Below, piece by piece: positions 11,102 through 21,239 of a DNA stretch of 64,000 nucleotides. The stretch spans positions 1 to 64,000 of the forward strand of contig NZ_CP007753.1 of the NCBI RefSeq assembly GCF_000757845.1, given 5' to 3'. The notes under the pieces were generated by a model. It was not told where the DNA came from and made no database searches. It worked only from the letters and a program-made list of their open reading frames with translations. Position numbers and translations under genes: made by a program. How positions within the stretch are numbered: the stretch's first letter is position 1; the number at the start of each line of letters is the position of its first letter. Source of the DNA: Prochlorococcus sp. MIT 0604. GTDB taxonomy: Bacteria; Cyanobacteriota; Cyanobacteriia; PCC-6307; Cyanobiaceae.

Positions 11102-11719
11102 ATGCATAATAGATCCCTTTCTCGAGAATTATCTTTAATTTCTCTTGGCCTTATAAAAGATAAAGGTGATTTGCAATTAAATAAATTTCAGATAGAAGAA
11201 ATTTTTGAATCTGCTTTGGATACTCTAATAAATCATTGCAGAGACGAATTAGATAATTGCGAGTCTGAGTTAGAAAATGCTTCACAAAATATATTAGATA
11301 GTGAATTGCAAGAAGGTTTTGATTTCTCTTATTCAAATGTGCGAGATGAGTTAAAAAACTCTCTGACAAAAATTGAAACTGTAATGAATACCCTCTCAGT
11401 TACTTTAGATTTTCCAAAATTAATTGTTTCTAGCGGCCAAATTGATATTAGAGAGGATGTTAATCAAAGGATTTGTAATATAATTAACAATCTTAAAAGT
11501 ATTGATTCAGATATCGACGAAGTAATGGATGGATGGAGATTAAAAAGATTACCAAGAATTGATAGGGATATTCTGCGATTGGCCTACGTGGATATCAATT
11601 TTTTGAACACACCTGTAGCTGTCGCTTGTGATGAGGCAGTCAATCTAGCTAATAAATATAGTGATTTGCAAGGAAGAAAATTTATTAATGGAGTTTTAAG
11701 GAGATTACAAACAATTTAA
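11102..11719 (+). CDS. nusB: Transcription antitermination protein NusB
   Basis: NusB binds boxA RNA with NusE and promotes antitermination in rRNA operons. The C-terminal half carries the hallmark segment RLPRIDRDILRLAYVDI, then P-V-A-V-A-C-D-E-A-V-N-L-A and G-R-K-F-I-N-G-V-L. The protein is longer than E. coli NusB because of an N-terminal and mid-protein insertion common in cyanobacteria. A TTG codon three bases upstream abuts the DUF502 stop; I prefer the ATG at 11102. Confidence 0.93.
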   Translation: MHNRSLSRELSLISLGLIKDKGDLQLNKFQIEEIFESALDTLINHCRDELDNCESELENASQNILDSELQEGFDFSYSNVRDELKNSLTKIETVMNTLSVTLDFPKLIVSSGQIDIREDVNQRICNIINNLKSIDSDIDEVMDGWRLKRLPRIDRDILRLAYVDINFLNTPVAVACDEAVNLANKYSDLQGRKFINGVLRRLQTI

Positions 11720-11785
11720 TTGTTATTATTATTTGATATAAATAAATAGTATTTTAAAAATTTTAATTTCGAATTACAAATAATA

Positions 11786-13039
11786 ATGACCGATACTGAT
11801 TCCGATAATTCTCGCGAGTGGGCTGCACAAGCATATGCACTTTTAAAAAAGCGTCAGGAAGAGCAAAAGCAAGAATTAGAAAAACAGGAAGAGCAAAAGC
11901 AAGAATTAGAAAAACAGGAAGAGCAAAAGCAAGAATTAGAAAAACAGGAAGAGCAAAAGCTTATTAATATTGCTAGTAAAAAAAATATTCTTCGAAAGTC
12001 TAAAACTATTTCTGAGCCTGAATTAGGAGAGTTTGATGATAATTTTACTTGGTCTGCAATGGTATTGGCTGCTCAAGGAAAAAAAATAAATCAAATATCG
12101 ATTGATGAAATTGATTGGTTAACCAAATTGCGAAGAGGATTAGAAGAAACTCGAAAAGGATTTGTTACTGAATTATTGGATAGATTGGGAGATGATCCTC
12201 TTACTCCTGAATCTCTTGATGATTTAGAGACGCTTTTAATTAGAGCTGATGTAGGGATTGATTCGACCGATAAAGTAATAGATTCTCTCAGAAAAAAATT
12301 AAATGAGGAAGTCGTTGGTGGAGAAGAAGGAATAAAATTCTTGAAGAAGGAATTAAAATTAATTCTTGATAAACCAATAAAAAATTCGGGTAGAGATATT
12401 TTAGTTCCCCAAAAAGGGAAGTTAAATGTCTGGTTATTAGTAGGAGTTAATGGTGTTGGTAAAACTACTACGTTAGGAAAATTAGCATATTTGTCATCTA
12501 GAAGTAATTATAAAACATTGATAGCTGCTGCTGATACCTTTAGAGCGGCTGCAGTAGAACAACTCAAAGTATGGGGAGATAGAAGTAATGTTGACGTTAT
12601 ATCTAATCAATCAAAAAATGCTGATCCAGCTGCTGTAGTTTTTGACGCAATTAATTCTGCAAAAAAAAGAAATGTTGATTTATTACTTGTTGATACAGCG
12701 GGCAGACTGCAAACTAAAAATAATTTGATGGATGAATTAGCAAAAATAAAAAAAATTATTGATAAAAAGGTTCCAGATTCAATCGTTGAATCATTATTAG
12801 TTTTAGACGCAAGTCAGGGTCAAAATGGTTTAAAGCAAGCAAAAAGTTTCGCTAAATCAGCAGATTTGAGTGGTGCAATTATTACTAAATTAGATGGGAC
12901 TTCTAGAGGAGGAGTATCTCTAGCCGTATCTGAAGAAGTAAATTTGCCTATAAGGTTTATTGGAGCTGGAGAAGGTATAAAAGATTTAAGACCATTCAAT
13001 AGTTATGAATTTATAGAGGCTATGCTTGCAGATAAATAA
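11786..13039 (+). CDS. ftsY: Signal recognition particle receptor FtsY
   Basis: FtsY is the SRP receptor GTPase that docks ribosome-nascent-chain complexes at the membrane. The P-loop GVNGVGKTTTLGKLA starts near residue 220, and D-T-A-G-R-L-Q and T-K-L-D-G motifs follow. The N-terminal A domain is acidic and charged and includes a perfect decapeptide repeat, EEQKQELEKQ, encoded by an exact 30-bp tandem repeat. The length of 417 is normal. It follows nusB by about 65 bases. Confidence 0.96.
   Translation: MTDTDSDNSREWAAQAYALLKKRQEEQKQELEKQEEQKQELEKQEEQKQELEKQEEQKLINIASKKNILRKSKTISEPELGEFDDNFTWSAMVLAAQGKKINQISIDEIDWLTKLRRGLEETRKGFVTELLDRLGDDPLTPESLDDLETLLIRADVGIDSTDKVIDSLRKKLNEEVVGGEEGIKFLKKELKLILDKPIKNSGRDILVPQKGKLNVWLLVGVNGVGKTTTLGKLAYLSSRSNYKTLIAAADTFRAAAVEQLKVWGDRSNVDVISNQSKNADPAAVVFDAINSAKKRNVDLLLVDTAGRLQTKNNLMDELAKIKKIIDKKVPDSIVESLLVLDASQGQNGLKQAKSFAKSADLSGAIITKLDGTSRGGVSLAVSEEVNLPIRFIGAGEGIKDLRPFNSYEFIEAMLADK
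11854..11960 (+). repeat. 30-bp tandem repeat inside ftsY
   Basis: About three and a half copies of a 30-bp unit beginning CAGGAAGAGCAAAAGCAAGA occur head to tail with no base differences. They encode a charged helical decapeptide repeat in the N-terminal domain of FtsY. Exact identity and an in-frame period of 30 suggest recent slippage expansion. Confidence 0.9.
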
Positions 13040-13106
13040 AAATTAAATAATTTTTTTTTAAAAATTAAAATTTAATGTTAAAACATACTTATCTATTAAA
13101 TTTGTT

Positions 13107-14450
13107 TTGACAAATAATCAAAGAGAAAAAATATTTTCGAACAAATTTATTAAAAATTTTTTAGAAAATCAATCTACAGTAACTTTAAAAAATAAATATA
13201 AATTTGCTGAAATTGCCTCTTCATTAGCATATTACTTAAAATCATTTTCCAACATAAATAAATTACTCGATTATGTATGCTTAATTTTTAAACATATTTT
13301 TTCAGAGAATATAATTTTAATTATTCCTTTAAATTATGAGGGCGGAATATGGCATGAAAATATAAAAATTTCTGCTAAAGAAGAATATTTAATAATACAA
13401 GAAGAAATTAATAGTTTTTTGAATAAATTTCAATTTTCAAAAAATTTTAAAATAAAAGAAATTCTAACCTTTGAAAATGCTTTAAAAAATGATTTTCAAG
13501 AATATAAAATTGAAACAAAAAAAATATTAACTAGAGGAAAATGTAGAGGATTTATTTACATTTTAAGTAAAGACATAACTAAGCAGTCGATTACTGAAGA
13601 TAGTAATTTTAATTTTATTGCAAATTGTCTTGCTGTTGGATTAGAGAATTACTACTTATTAAAAACAAAGAAAAAGCATGAAAAAGTAGATAGAGAGATT
13701 TCGACTGGTGCCGAAATTCAATCTCAATTACTCCCTGATTATTGTCCAATTATTCATGGTATAGATCTAGCTGCACACTGTAGACCTGCTCTTCAGCTTG
13801 GAGGGGATTACTATGATTTTATTTGCTTAAAGACGAATATCTCTGAAAAACGAAAAGAAAAATCAAGATGGGCCTTTGTAATAGGTGATGTTATGGGTAA
13901 AGGGCTTCCAGCCGGTCTTTTAATGACTATGTTAAGAGGAATGTTACGAGCAGAAGTTCTTACAGGCCTGCCTCCAGATAGAATTTTGCATGATTTGAAC
14001 CAACTAGCAATAAATGATTTAGATCAATCTCATAGATTTGTGACATTGTTTTATTCGGATTATGACCCTAGAACCAGAAAATTGAGATTCGCTAATGCAG
14101 CTCATAATCCTCCTCTGCTTTGGAAAAGTTTAGATCAGAAAATTATAAAATTAGATGCCGAAGGATTTGTTCTTGGACTACAAAAAGATGCTGAATATCA
14201 TTGTGGTGAAATTAAGCTTAATGAGAATGATTTAGTTCTTTATTACACAGACGGAGTAATTGACACTTCTAACTCTCTAGGGCAAAGATTTGATGAGGAA
14301 AGGTTAATTAAAACTCTCACAAAATTATGCAAGCAATCTTATACATCCCAAGAAATTTTAAATAAAATATATAAAAAGTTAGACGATTTTACAGGGCAAA
14401 ATAGACATCTGGAAGATGATGCATCGATGATTATTTTTCAATTGACATAG
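13107..14450 (+). CDS. RsbU-like PP2C protein phosphatase
   Basis: The C-terminal half (about residues 200-447) is a SpoIIE/RsbU-type phosphatase with metal-binding motifs L-G-G-D-Y-Y-D-F, G-D-V-M-G-K-G-L-P-A and the closing D-D-A-S-M-I-I-F. The N-terminal half is lysine- and asparagine-rich and may be a degenerate GAF-like sensor. Such enzymes dephosphorylate anti-sigma-antagonists in partner-switching cascades; the partner genes are not seen here. The start is TTG. About 60 bases separate it from argH. Confidence 0.9.
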   Translation: MTNNQREKIFSNKFIKNFLENQSTVTLKNKYKFAEIASSLAYYLKSFSNINKLLDYVCLIFKHIFSENIILIIPLNYEGGIWHENIKISAKEEYLIIQEEINSFLNKFQFSKNFKIKEILTFENALKNDFQEYKIETKKILTRGKCRGFIYILSKDITKQSITEDSNFNFIANCLAVGLENYYLLKTKKKHEKVDREISTGAEIQSQLLPDYCPIIHGIDLAAHCRPALQLGGDYYDFICLKTNISEKRKEKSRWAFVIGDVMGKGLPAGLLMTMLRGMLRAEVLTGLPPDRILHDLNQLAINDLDQSHRFVTLFYSDYDPRTRKLRFANAAHNPPLLWKSLDQKIIKLDAEGFVLGLQKDAEYHCGEIKLNENDLVLYYTDGVIDTSNSLGQRFDEERLIKTLTKLCKQSYTSQEILNKIYKKLDDFTGQNRHLEDDASMIIFQLT

Positions 14451-14512
14451 ATATTTTTTGTCACTTATATAAAAAAATGCTTTATTAGAGATACTTAAAG
14501 CTAATAATTAAT

Positions 14513-15892
14513 ATGGCAAAAGTTTGGAGTAAAAGGTTTGATAATGCACTTGACCCTTTTATTGAAAAGTTTAATGCCTCTATTGGTTTTGATAGAAAGC
14601 TTATTTTAGAAGATTTAGATTGCTCTATTGCTCATGCGAAAATGCTTGGCAAAACGCAAGTTTTATCCTCTTCTGAAGCTTCGGAAATTGTTAATGGTCT
14701 AGAGTCAATAAAAGTTGATTATTTGGAGGGTAAGTTTTCTCCTAGTCCACCCTCTGAAGATATTCACTATTGTATAGAAGAAAAATTGATAGGTTTAATT
14801 GGCGAAACTGGAAAGAAATTACATACAGGCAGAAGTAGAAATGATCAAGTTGGTACAGATATAAGATTGTGGCTAAGAAAAGAGATTGATAATATAGAAA
14901 TTTTAATAACCGATTTACAAAAATCCTTTTTAAATCTTGCGAAATCTAATATTTATACATTAATACCTGGATATACCCATATGCAGAGAGCTCAGCCACT
15001 ATCTTTGGCTCATCATTTATTGGCTTACATAGAAATGCTCCAAAGAGACCGTGAGAGGTTTAAAGAAGTACGTTCAAGAGTTAATATTTCTCCTTTAGGA
15101 GCTGCAGCATTAGCAGGAACAAAAATAAAAATAGATAGGCATTTTACAGCTGCAGAATTGGGTTTTGAAAAGATTTATAAAAATAGTATTGATGCAGTTA
15201 GCGATAGAGATTTTTGTATAGAATTTGTTTCTGCTTCTGCCTTGTCAATGTCACATTTAAGTAAAATTTCAGAGGAAATAATTTTATGGGTAACTGATGA
15301 ATTTTCTTTTGCAAAATTAACAGATAAATGTGCTACGGGAAGTAGTTTAATGCCTCAGAAAAAAAATCCTGATGTTCCAGAATTGATAAGAGGTAAGACA
15401 GGAAGAGTGTATGGACATCTTCAGGCATTGTTAACTATGGTCAAAGGGGTACCACTTTCATACAATAAGGATTTTCAAGAGGATAAAGAGCCAATATTTG
15501 ATACTGTAGAAACAATATCTTCTTGTATGAAAGCAATGACTATTTTAATTAATGATGGCATTGAATTTAATATTAAAAATTTATCTGATTCTGTAGAAAA
15601 TGACTTTTCTAACGCTACCGATTTGGCAGATTACTTAGTTGGTAAAGATGTTCCTTTTAGGACTGCTTATCAAGTTGTTGGTGAAATTGTTAAATATTGC
15701 CTGGAGAGAGAAATATTATTTAAAAATCTCAAAGTTGATGAATTTAAAAAATTTCATCCAGAATTTGATGAGGATGTTTTTTCAGATCTTAAACCTCTTA
15801 ATGTCGTTAAATCAAGAAATAGCGAAGGCGGTACAGGTTTTGTTCAGGTAGAAAAAGAGCTAAATAATTGGCAAAAGAAATTGTTAATTTGA
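14513..15892 (+). CDS. argH: Argininosuccinate lyase
   Basis: ArgH splits argininosuccinate into arginine and fumarate, the last step of arginine synthesis. The fumarase/ASL superfamily signature [12 protein letters not shown] begins near residue 276, and T-G-R-S-R-N-D-Q lies in the N-terminal active-site region. The length of 459 is typical. A hairpin with a T-run follows the gene. speA, which uses arginine, lies at the far end of the window. Confidence 0.97.
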   Translation: MAKVWSKRFDNALDPFIEKFNASIGFDRKLILEDLDCSIAHAKMLGKTQVLSSSEASEIVNGLESIKVDYLEGKFSPSPPSEDIHYCIEEKLIGLIGETGKKLHTGRSRNDQVGTDIRLWLRKEIDNIEILITDLQKSFLNLAKSNIYTLIPGYTHMQRAQPLSLAHHLLAYIEMLQRDRERFKEVRSRVNISPLGAAALAGTKIKIDRHFTAAELGFEKIYKNSIDAVSDRDFCIEFVSASALSMSHLSKISEEIILWVTDEFSFAKLTDKCATGSSLMPQKKNPDVPELIRGKTGRVYGHLQALLTMVKGVPLSYNKDFQEDKEPIFDTVETISSCMKAMTILINDGIEFNIKNLSDSVENDFSNATDLADYLVGKDVPFRTAYQVVGEIVKYCLEREILFKNLKVDEFKKFHPEFDEDVFSDLKPLNVVKSRNSEGGTGFVQVEKELNNWQKKLLI

Positions 15893-15956
15893 ATCTCAAT
15901 TATTTTCCTACAACATGGGTATGCTTTGAAGTAGAATGGTAAGGCAATATTATGGG

Positions 15957-15977
15957 ACTACAAATTGTAGTTTTTTT
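15957..15977 (+). terminator. Intrinsic terminator after argH
   Basis: ACTACAAATTGTAGT is self-complementary (ACTAC/GTAGT with a five-base loop) and is followed by seven T residues. It sits 65 bases after the argH stop and about 30 bases before the RNA-binding protein gene, so it could also act as a leader hairpin for that gene. Confidence 0.55.
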
Positions 15978-16005
15978 AAGGTAAATTTTCTTTGTTGAGT
16001 TTAAA

Positions 16006-16635
16006 GTGAGTATTTTTGTTGGCAATTTGCCGTTCCGCGCAGAGCGTGAAGATGTGATACAGTTATTCGCACCTTTTGGTGAAGTTCTAAATTGCTCTCT
16101 TCCCTTGGAGAGAGATACTGGAAGGAAAAGAGGATTTGCATTTATTGAAATGGCAGATGAGGCGATTGAGTCTACCGCTATTGATGGTTTGCAAGGCACG
16201 GAACTTATGGGTAGGCCTTTAAGAATTAATAAAGCCGAACCAAGAGGTTCTGGCGGATCTCGTAGGGGAGGAAGAGGCGGCTACGGCGGCGGTGGTAATA
16301 ATGGTGGTGGCTATGGTGGCGGTGGCTATGGCGGTGGTGGTAATAATGGCGGTGGCTACGGCGGTGGTAATAATGGCGGTCGCTACGGCGGTGGTGGCTA
16401 TGGCGGTGGTGGTAATAATGGCGGTGGCTATGGCGGTGGTGGTAATAATGGCGGTGGCTATGGCGGCGGTAGTTTCGAATCTAATAGCTCTTACACTAAT
16501 AAATCTTCTGGAGCAGAAGGTTGGGAAGATAGAAGTTATGGAAATTCTTCTGAAAACTCTGAATATGAAAGTGGCAGGAGCAGGAGAAAAAGGGGAATGT
16601 CCAATGAGAGCAATGCTTCAAACGAGACAAGTTAG
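16006..16635 (+). CDS. Glycine-rich RRM RNA-binding protein
   Basis: A single N-terminal RNA-recognition motif carries RNP2 (IFVGNLPF, residues 3-10) and RNP1 (KRGFAFIE, residues 41-48). A long glycine/asparagine/tyrosine tail of GGGNNGGGYGGG units (about residues 84-157) and a serine- and arginine-rich end follow. This is the cyanobacterial Rbp class, often cold-responsive and involved in RNA handling. The start is GTG. The tail is coded by a near-perfect GGY-rich DNA repeat of markedly higher GC than its surroundings. The stop overlaps dusA by four bases, convergently. Confidence 0.93.
   Translation: MSIFVGNLPFRAEREDVIQLFAPFGEVLNCSLPLERDTGRKRGFAFIEMADEAIESTAIDGLQGTELMGRPLRINKAEPRGSGGSRRGGRGGYGGGGNNGGGYGGGGYGGGGNNGGGYGGGNNGGRYGGGGYGGGGNNGGGYGGGGNNGGGYGGGSFESNSSYTNKSSGAEGWEDRSYGNSSENSEYESGRSRRKRGMSNESNASNETS
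16276..16470 (+). repeat. Low-complexity GGY repeat encoding a glycine tail
   Basis: Units of GGCGGTGGTAATAATGGC and GGCTATGGC recur irregularly through the 3' half of the RNA-binding protein gene. They code for glycine, tyrosine and asparagine. The stretch stands out as GC-rich in an AT-rich chromosome and is likely prone to length change. Confidence 0.85.
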
Positions 16636-17636
16636 AAACCCATTTCTTCAAGCTCTGTTGTTAATTTAAATAAGTATTCAATATTTAATTCTTTTCTTAT
16701 AGATTTATTTGAAATTTGATTCCTCCAAATTTTAGCCTTTGGTATACCTTCAACTAAATTTATAAGATGTTTACAAATATCCCAAGATTTTCCTCCGTTA
16801 CTTAAATGCGATTCTATGTATGGAATTAAGGAGAATATAACACCTGAAGCATTTTTAGGTTTTGTATTGATTCCATAAATTTTTTGATCAATTTCAGACC
16901 ATCTTAAGGGATGTTTATATACTGACCTTCCTATCATGACTCCATCAAAATCATTTAGGGCTTCTAATGATTCGTCGATATTTGTTAAACCCCCATTAAT
17001 TTCTATTAATAATTCTGGATTTGATTTTTTCAATTTTTTTACTATGTTGTAATTTAGTGGAGGTATCGTCCTGTTTTGTTTTGGATTTAGACCTTTTAAT
17101 ATTGCTTTTCTTGCATGAACTGTAAATCGGTCTGCGCCGGCATTTGCGATAATTCTTACGAAATTATTTAAATTAACGAAACTATCCTCGTTATCGACAC
17201 CGATTCTGTGTTTGATAGTAACAGGTAAATGAGAATTATTTTTTAGTGATTCTATACATTTTGCTACTTTCTCAGGATCTTTCATAAGTGAAGCTCCAAA
17301 ATTTCCAGAACAGACCCTTGGACTCGGACAGCCAACATTAAAGTTTATTTCGTCATAACCCCAATCTTGAGCCATTAGGGCAGCCTCTTTAAGGATTTCA
17401 GGGTCATCGCCACCTAATTGAATGGATATTGGGTGTTCTTCATCATTGAAATCCAGAAAATTTTCTTTTTTATTTGTATGAGCTAAAGTCTGGGCCACAA
17501 TCATTTCTGTATATAAGAGAGCTTTAGAACTTATTTTTCTCATTATCATTCTGAAATGTTTATCAGTACAATCCATCATTGGAGCAATACTTAATTTATG
17601 AATATTTTTAATAGAATCAGAATGTATGGAACTCAT
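16632..17636 (-). CDS. dusA: tRNA-dihydrouridine synthase, DusA type
   Basis: Dus enzymes reduce uridines in the tRNA D-loop with FMN and NADPH. This 334-residue protein begins its domain with APMMDCTDKHFRMIMR and carries the E-I-N-F-N-V-G-C-P-S motif with the catalytic cysteine, in the segment GCPSPRVCSGNFGASLM. The TDKHFR start and LLYTEM segment fit DusA, which modifies positions 20/20a, better than DusB. It converges on the RNA-binding protein gene. Its start overlaps the longest possible msrB reading frame, supporting a shorter msrB start. Confidence 0.92.
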   Translation of the reverse strand: MSSIHSDSIKNIHKLSIAPMMDCTDKHFRMIMRKISSKALLYTEMIVAQTLAHTNKKENFLDFNDEEHPISIQLGGDDPEILKEAALMAQDWGYDEINFNVGCPSPRVCSGNFGASLMKDPEKVAKCIESLKNNSHLPVTIKHRIGVDNEDSFVNLNNFVRIIANAGADRFTVHARKAILKGLNPKQNRTIPPLNYNIVKKLKKSNPELLIEINGGLTNIDESLEALNDFDGVMIGRSVYKHPLRWSEIDQKIYGINTKPKNASGVIFSLIPYIESHLSNGGKSWDICKHLINLVEGIPKAKIWRNQISNKSIRKELNIEYLFKLTTELEEMGF

Positions 17637-17658
17637 TTCTTTTTATGTGAGTAAATAT

Positions 17659-18153
17659 ATGAATCAATTTTTATCAAGAAGAACTTTTATTCTAATTCCT
17701 ACTATGTCAATACTAAAAACATTTTTTAAGCCTATGCAAGTTTTAGCTTCTTCGCTTGCTTCTAAAGAGGAGTGGAATTTATCAAAAGAAGAATGGAAAT
17801 CCAGGCTAAGCCCAGAATCCTATTATATTTTGAGGGAGGAGGGAACTGAAAGAGCTTTCAGTAGCGAATTAAATAATGAAAAAAGAAAAGGGATTTTTCA
17901 TTGCGCAGGATGTGATTTACCACTTTTTCTCTCAGATAAAAAATTTGATAGCGGCACTGGATGGCCAAGTTTTTGGGATCCAATCCAAGGATCAGTTGCA
18001 ACAAAGGTTGATTTTAAGTTGATTGTCCCAAGAACCGAATATCACTGCTCTAGATGCGGAGGTCACCAAGGACACGTTTTTAATGATGGGCCACTTCCTA
18101 CAGGCAAAAGATACTGTAATAACGGATTAGCATTAAGATTTGTTCCTGAGTAA
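17659..18153 (+). CDS. msrB: Peptide-methionine (R)-S-oxide reductase
   Basis: MsrB reduces methionine-R-sulfoxide in oxidised proteins. Zinc-site cysteines occur as CAGCDLPLF and CSRCGGHQGHVF, and the catalytic segment ends RYCNNGLALRF. The ATG at 17659 gives 164 residues, with an N-terminus containing SRRTFI before a hydrophobic stretch, which resembles a twin-arginine export signal. An upstream ATG at 17626 would overlap the divergent dusA start, so I prefer the downstream one. Export to the thylakoid lumen or periplasm is inferred, not shown. Confidence 0.9.
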   Translation: MNQFLSRRTFILIPTMSILKTFFKPMQVLASSLASKEEWNLSKEEWKSRLSPESYYILREEGTERAFSSELNNEKRKGIFHCAGCDLPLFLSDKKFDSGTGWPSFWDPIQGSVATKVDFKLIVPRTEYHCSRCGGHQGHVFNDGPLPTGKRYCNNGLALRFVPE

Positions 18154-18160
18154 AAATTTG

Positions 18161-18185
18161 TGCGGCCTTCCGCAACTTGTTTTGT
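18161..18185 (+). terminator. Possible terminator after msrB
   Basis: TGCGG-CCTT-CCGCA forms a compact GC-rich hairpin 8 bases after the msrB stop and is followed by the T-rich ACTTGTTTTGT. The T-run is interrupted, so efficiency is uncertain. Confidence 0.4.
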
Positions 18186-18228
18186 GCATCACTTTATTGG
18201 AGAATAGTTTTATTAAATTTTTATAAAA

Positions 18229-18948
18229 ATGATTGAAAATCAATCAGACAATATTGATATTAAAGAAGATGATGTTTCTAATCAGCATAATGTCCCTGAG
18301 GATACTTCATCTGCTGAAGATAAAATAATCGAAAATGATGAATTATCTTCAGAAAAAATAGAAAAATTAAATACCGAAGAATTAAAAAATACTATTTCCA
18401 ATAATGATGCAAGGTTAGAACAGTTAGAAAAAGAGCACGAAACATTAAAAAATCAATATATAAGAATTTCAGCAGATTTTGATAATTTTAGAAAAAGGCA
18501 GTCTAGAGATCAGGATGATTTAAAAGTCCAACTTGTTTCTAAAACTTTAACTTCAATACTCCCAATTGTTGATAATTTTGAAAGAGCAAGACAACAACTA
18601 AAACCAGAAAGTGAAGAAGCTCAAGCTTTGCATAGAAGTTATCAAGGATTGTATAAACAATTGGTAGAAGTTCTAAAACAACAGGGGGTGTCACCTATGA
18701 GAGTTGTTGGTCAGCAATTTGATCCAAGCTTGCATGAAGCTGTATTAAGAGAGCCTAGTGAACAGTTTAATGAAGATTTCATTATTGAAGAATTGCAGCG
18801 AGGATATCATCTTGAAGGTAAGATTTTGAGACATGCTTTGGTTAAGGTTTCTATGGGACCTGGTAAACAAAATTCACAACAGGAAGTAGAAAAGGATACA
18901 GTTGAAGAGGGAACTGATTCAGAGGTAAATACATCTGAAGATGTATAA
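18229..18948 (+). CDS. grpE: Nucleotide exchange factor GrpE
   Basis: GrpE releases ADP from DnaK. The 239-residue protein has an acidic disordered N-terminus, a long coiled coil (about residues 55-110), the FDNFRKR segment, and the C-terminal beta domain ending in L-R-H-A-L-V-K-V-S. It lies 29 bases upstream of dnaJ, and the pair is likely one heat-shock unit; no CIRCE operator was recognised in the short upstream gap. Confidence 0.95.
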   Translation: MIENQSDNIDIKEDDVSNQHNVPEDTSSAEDKIIENDELSSEKIEKLNTEELKNTISNNDARLEQLEKEHETLKNQYIRISADFDNFRKRQSRDQDDLKVQLVSKTLTSILPIVDNFERARQQLKPESEEAQALHRSYQGLYKQLVEVLKQQGVSPMRVVGQQFDPSLHEAVLREPSEQFNEDFIIEELQRGYHLEGKILRHALVKVSMGPGKQNSQQEVEKDTVEEGTDSEVNTSEDV

Positions 18949-18977
18949 ATTCCAAATTCTTATTTGAGCATTATCTA

Positions 18978-20102
18978 ATGACTGATTTCTATCAAATACT
19001 TGGAGTTTCAAGAGATGCTGATGCGGATACCTTAAAAAAGGCTTACAGAAAATTAGCAAGGCAATATCATCCTGATGTCAATAAAGAACCTGGTGCTGAA
19101 GATAAATTTAAAGAAATTGGCAAGGCTTATGAAGCACTAGCTGATCCTGAAACTAGAGCTAGATATGATCAGTTTGGAGAGGCTGGCCTCGGAGGTGCGG
19201 CTGGCATGCCTGATATGGGGGATATGGGAGGTTTTGCAGATTTATTTGAAACCTTTTTTAATGGCTTTGGTGGACAAAATCCTCAGGGAGGAAGAACTCA
19301 AAGAAGAGGTCCTCAACAAGGAGATGATTTGCGGTATGACCTTAATGTTGACTTTAAAGATGCAATATTTGGTCAACAAAGAGAAATTAAAATTCCTCAT
19401 CTGGAGACATGTGAAGTTTGTAGGGGAACAGGCTCCAAACCAGGAACCGGGCCAAAAACTTGTTCAACATGTGGAGGAAGTGGACAAGTTAGAAGAGCTA
19501 CGAGAACACCTTTTGGTAATTTCACACAAGTAGCTGAATGTCCTTCATGTAATGGGGCTGGTCAGATAATTGCAGATCCATGTGTAAGTTGTGGAGGAAA
19601 TGGAGTAAAGCAAGTCAGAAAAAAATTAAGAATTAATATTCCAGCAGGAGTCGACACTGGTACTAAGTTAAGAGTTTCGGGAGAGGGAAATGTTGGTTTA
19701 AAAGGAGGTCCACCTGGAGACCTTTATGTTTTTATCAAGGTTAAGAGTGATTCAAAACTTAAAAGAGATGGTGTGACTATTTACTCAGAAATAGCTGTAA
19801 GTTATTTACAAGCTATTTTAGGAGATACTGTTAAAATCACCACAGTTGATGGAAGCGTTGACTTAAAAATTCCTAGTGGTACCCAGCCAAATACAACTCT
19901 CTCACTTGAGAATAAAGGGGTTCCTAGACTTGGCAATCCAGTTGCTAGAGGAAATCATGAAGTCTTAGTTAAGGTAAAATTACCAACTCGTGTAACTGAT
20001 GAAGAGCGACAGCTTTTAGAGGGTTTAGCTTCTCAATATTCAGATAAAAATATTAATTCTACTAGTGGACTTTTTAGCAAATTATTTGGAAATGAATCCT
20101 AA
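18978..20102 (+). CDS. dnaJ: Chaperone protein DnaJ
   Basis: DnaJ is the Hsp40 co-chaperone that stimulates DnaK. The J domain occupies residues 1-70, with HPD at 31-33. A glycine/methionine-rich linker follows, then four CxxCxGxG zinc motifs ([32 protein letters not shown]) and the substrate-binding C-terminal domains. At 374 residues it is a complete type I DnaJ. Its stop overlaps the next start by one base. Confidence 0.97.
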   Translation: MTDFYQILGVSRDADADTLKKAYRKLARQYHPDVNKEPGAEDKFKEIGKAYEALADPETRARYDQFGEAGLGGAAGMPDMGDMGGFADLFETFFNGFGGQNPQGGRTQRRGPQQGDDLRYDLNVDFKDAIFGQQREIKIPHLETCEVCRGTGSKPGTGPKTCSTCGGSGQVRRATRTPFGNFTQVAECPSCNGAGQIIADPCVSCGGNGVKQVRKKLRINIPAGVDTGTKLRVSGEGNVGLKGGPPGDLYVFIKVKSDSKLKRDGVTIYSEIAVSYLQAILGDTVKITTVDGSVDLKIPSGTQPNTTLSLENKGVPRLGNPVARGNHEVLVKVKLPTRVTDEERQLLEGLASQYSDKNINSTSGLFSKLFGNES

Positions 20103-20332
20103 TGACTTCTCTAAAGCATTTGGATCTTAAATCTGTTCCATGTCCTTTAAATGTCGTCAAAATCAAATTGGCTTTAGAGAAGTTGTCCAAAAATGAACAA
20201 CTTATAGTTGAACTAGATAAAGGTGAACCAGAAGAAATGGTATTAAACAATTTAAAAGAGATGGGATGCTTGTTTCAACAAATTAAAGAAAATGAAAAAT
20301 TTATAAAAATAAAAGTATTGAATGAAAACTAA
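20102..20332 (+). CDS. TusA/SirA-like sulfur-carrier family protein
   Basis: This 76-residue protein has the family hallmark C-P-x-P-like motif SVPCPLN, with C14 as the probable persulfide-carrying cysteine. Its beta-alpha-beta-alpha layout fits TusA. TusA proteins relay sulfur for tRNA thiolation and cofactor synthesis; here the second proline of the motif is replaced by leucine-asparagine, so function is tentative. It overlaps dnaJ by one base and rsgA by eleven. Confidence 0.85.
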   Translation: MTSLKHLDLKSVPCPLNVVKIKLALEKLSKNEQLIVELDKGEPEEMVLNNLKEMGCLFQQIKENEKFIKIKVLNEN

Positions 20333-21239
20333 TAGTAAACATTTAGGATTAGTTACAAAAAAATTTAATGATTTTTTTTTAGTCGACTTAAAAGATCAAG
20401 AAAATCTAGGAAATAGTGAGAAATTCTTATGTAAGGTGAGGAAGTCTATAAATTTTAAGGATCAATTAATTTATGTTGGAGACGAAGTAGTAATTGATAA
20501 TATTGATTTAAAAAGCAAACGCGCAGTAATAGCAAGTCTAAAAAAAAGAAAAAATTTACTTGTTAGACCCTCCGTTGCAAACATTTCTAACATATATATT
20601 ACTTTTTCTGTTGAAGAGCCAGAGTTGAATTTATCTCAAGTTAATAGGTTTTTGATATCAGCAGAATCGATGGGAGTTGAAGTGTCATTAGTTTTGACAA
20701 AATGTGATTTAATCTCAGATACTAGAAGATCTTTTTTACTTGATAAATTTGGGAAATGGGGTTATCAAGCAATAACTTTAAATTTAGATAAATCTGATTA
20801 CTTTAATAATTTACTAGCTGAGTTAAAGCAAAAAGAGTGTTCAATTTTCATGGGCCCATCTGGTGTTGGCAAAACTACTTTGCTTAATATGGTAATTCCA
20901 GGTCTTCAAAATAGTACTGCTCCAGTTTCCAATAAAATTAAGAGAGGGAAAAACACTACTCGAAATGTTGAGTTATTTTCTTTATCAAATCAAAGTTATA
21001 TTGTGGACACTCCTGGTTTTAATATGCAACCTCTAGAGGTTGATATTGGGTTGTTGCCAAATCTTTATTCGGAAATATATAAACAAGTAATCTATAAAGA
21101 AATTAAATGTAAATATCGTAACTGCTTACATCTAAACGATGAAGGCTGTAATTTAGATAAATCCTTCGAAAGATATCCTTTTTATAAAGAAATGATCGAG
21201 TCTTCTAAGAGTCACTATTCTCAAAACCTGGAAGATTAA
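20322..21239 (+). CDS. rsgA: Small ribosomal subunit biogenesis GTPase RsgA
   Basis: RsgA is a circularly permuted GTPase that checks late 30S maturation. An OB-fold is followed by the permuted G motifs: TKCDL (G4) comes before the P-loop [11 protein letters not shown] (from residue 178) and DTPGF (G3). The C-terminal zinc site reads [14 protein letters not shown]. The length of 305 fits. It is coupled to the TusA-like gene by overlap and converges on the YbaB gene with a 35-base overlap. Confidence 0.95.
   Translation: MKTNSKHLGLVTKKFNDFFLVDLKDQENLGNSEKFLCKVRKSINFKDQLIYVGDEVVIDNIDLKSKRAVIASLKKRKNLLVRPSVANISNIYITFSVEEPELNLSQVNRFLISAESMGVEVSLVLTKCDLISDTRRSFLLDKFGKWGYQAITLNLDKSDYFNNLLAELKQKECSIFMGPSGVGKTTLLNMVIPGLQNSTAPVSNKIKRGKNTTRNVELFSLSNQSYIVDTPGFNMQPLEVDIGLLPNLYSEIYKQVIYKEIKCKYRNCLHLNDEGCNLDKSFERYPFYKEMIESSKSHYSQNLED

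Noticed and set aside
16292-16669. Frame of 125 residues rich in valine, alanine and methionine
   Set aside because: It is the frame-shifted reading of the GGY repeat of the RNA-binding protein.
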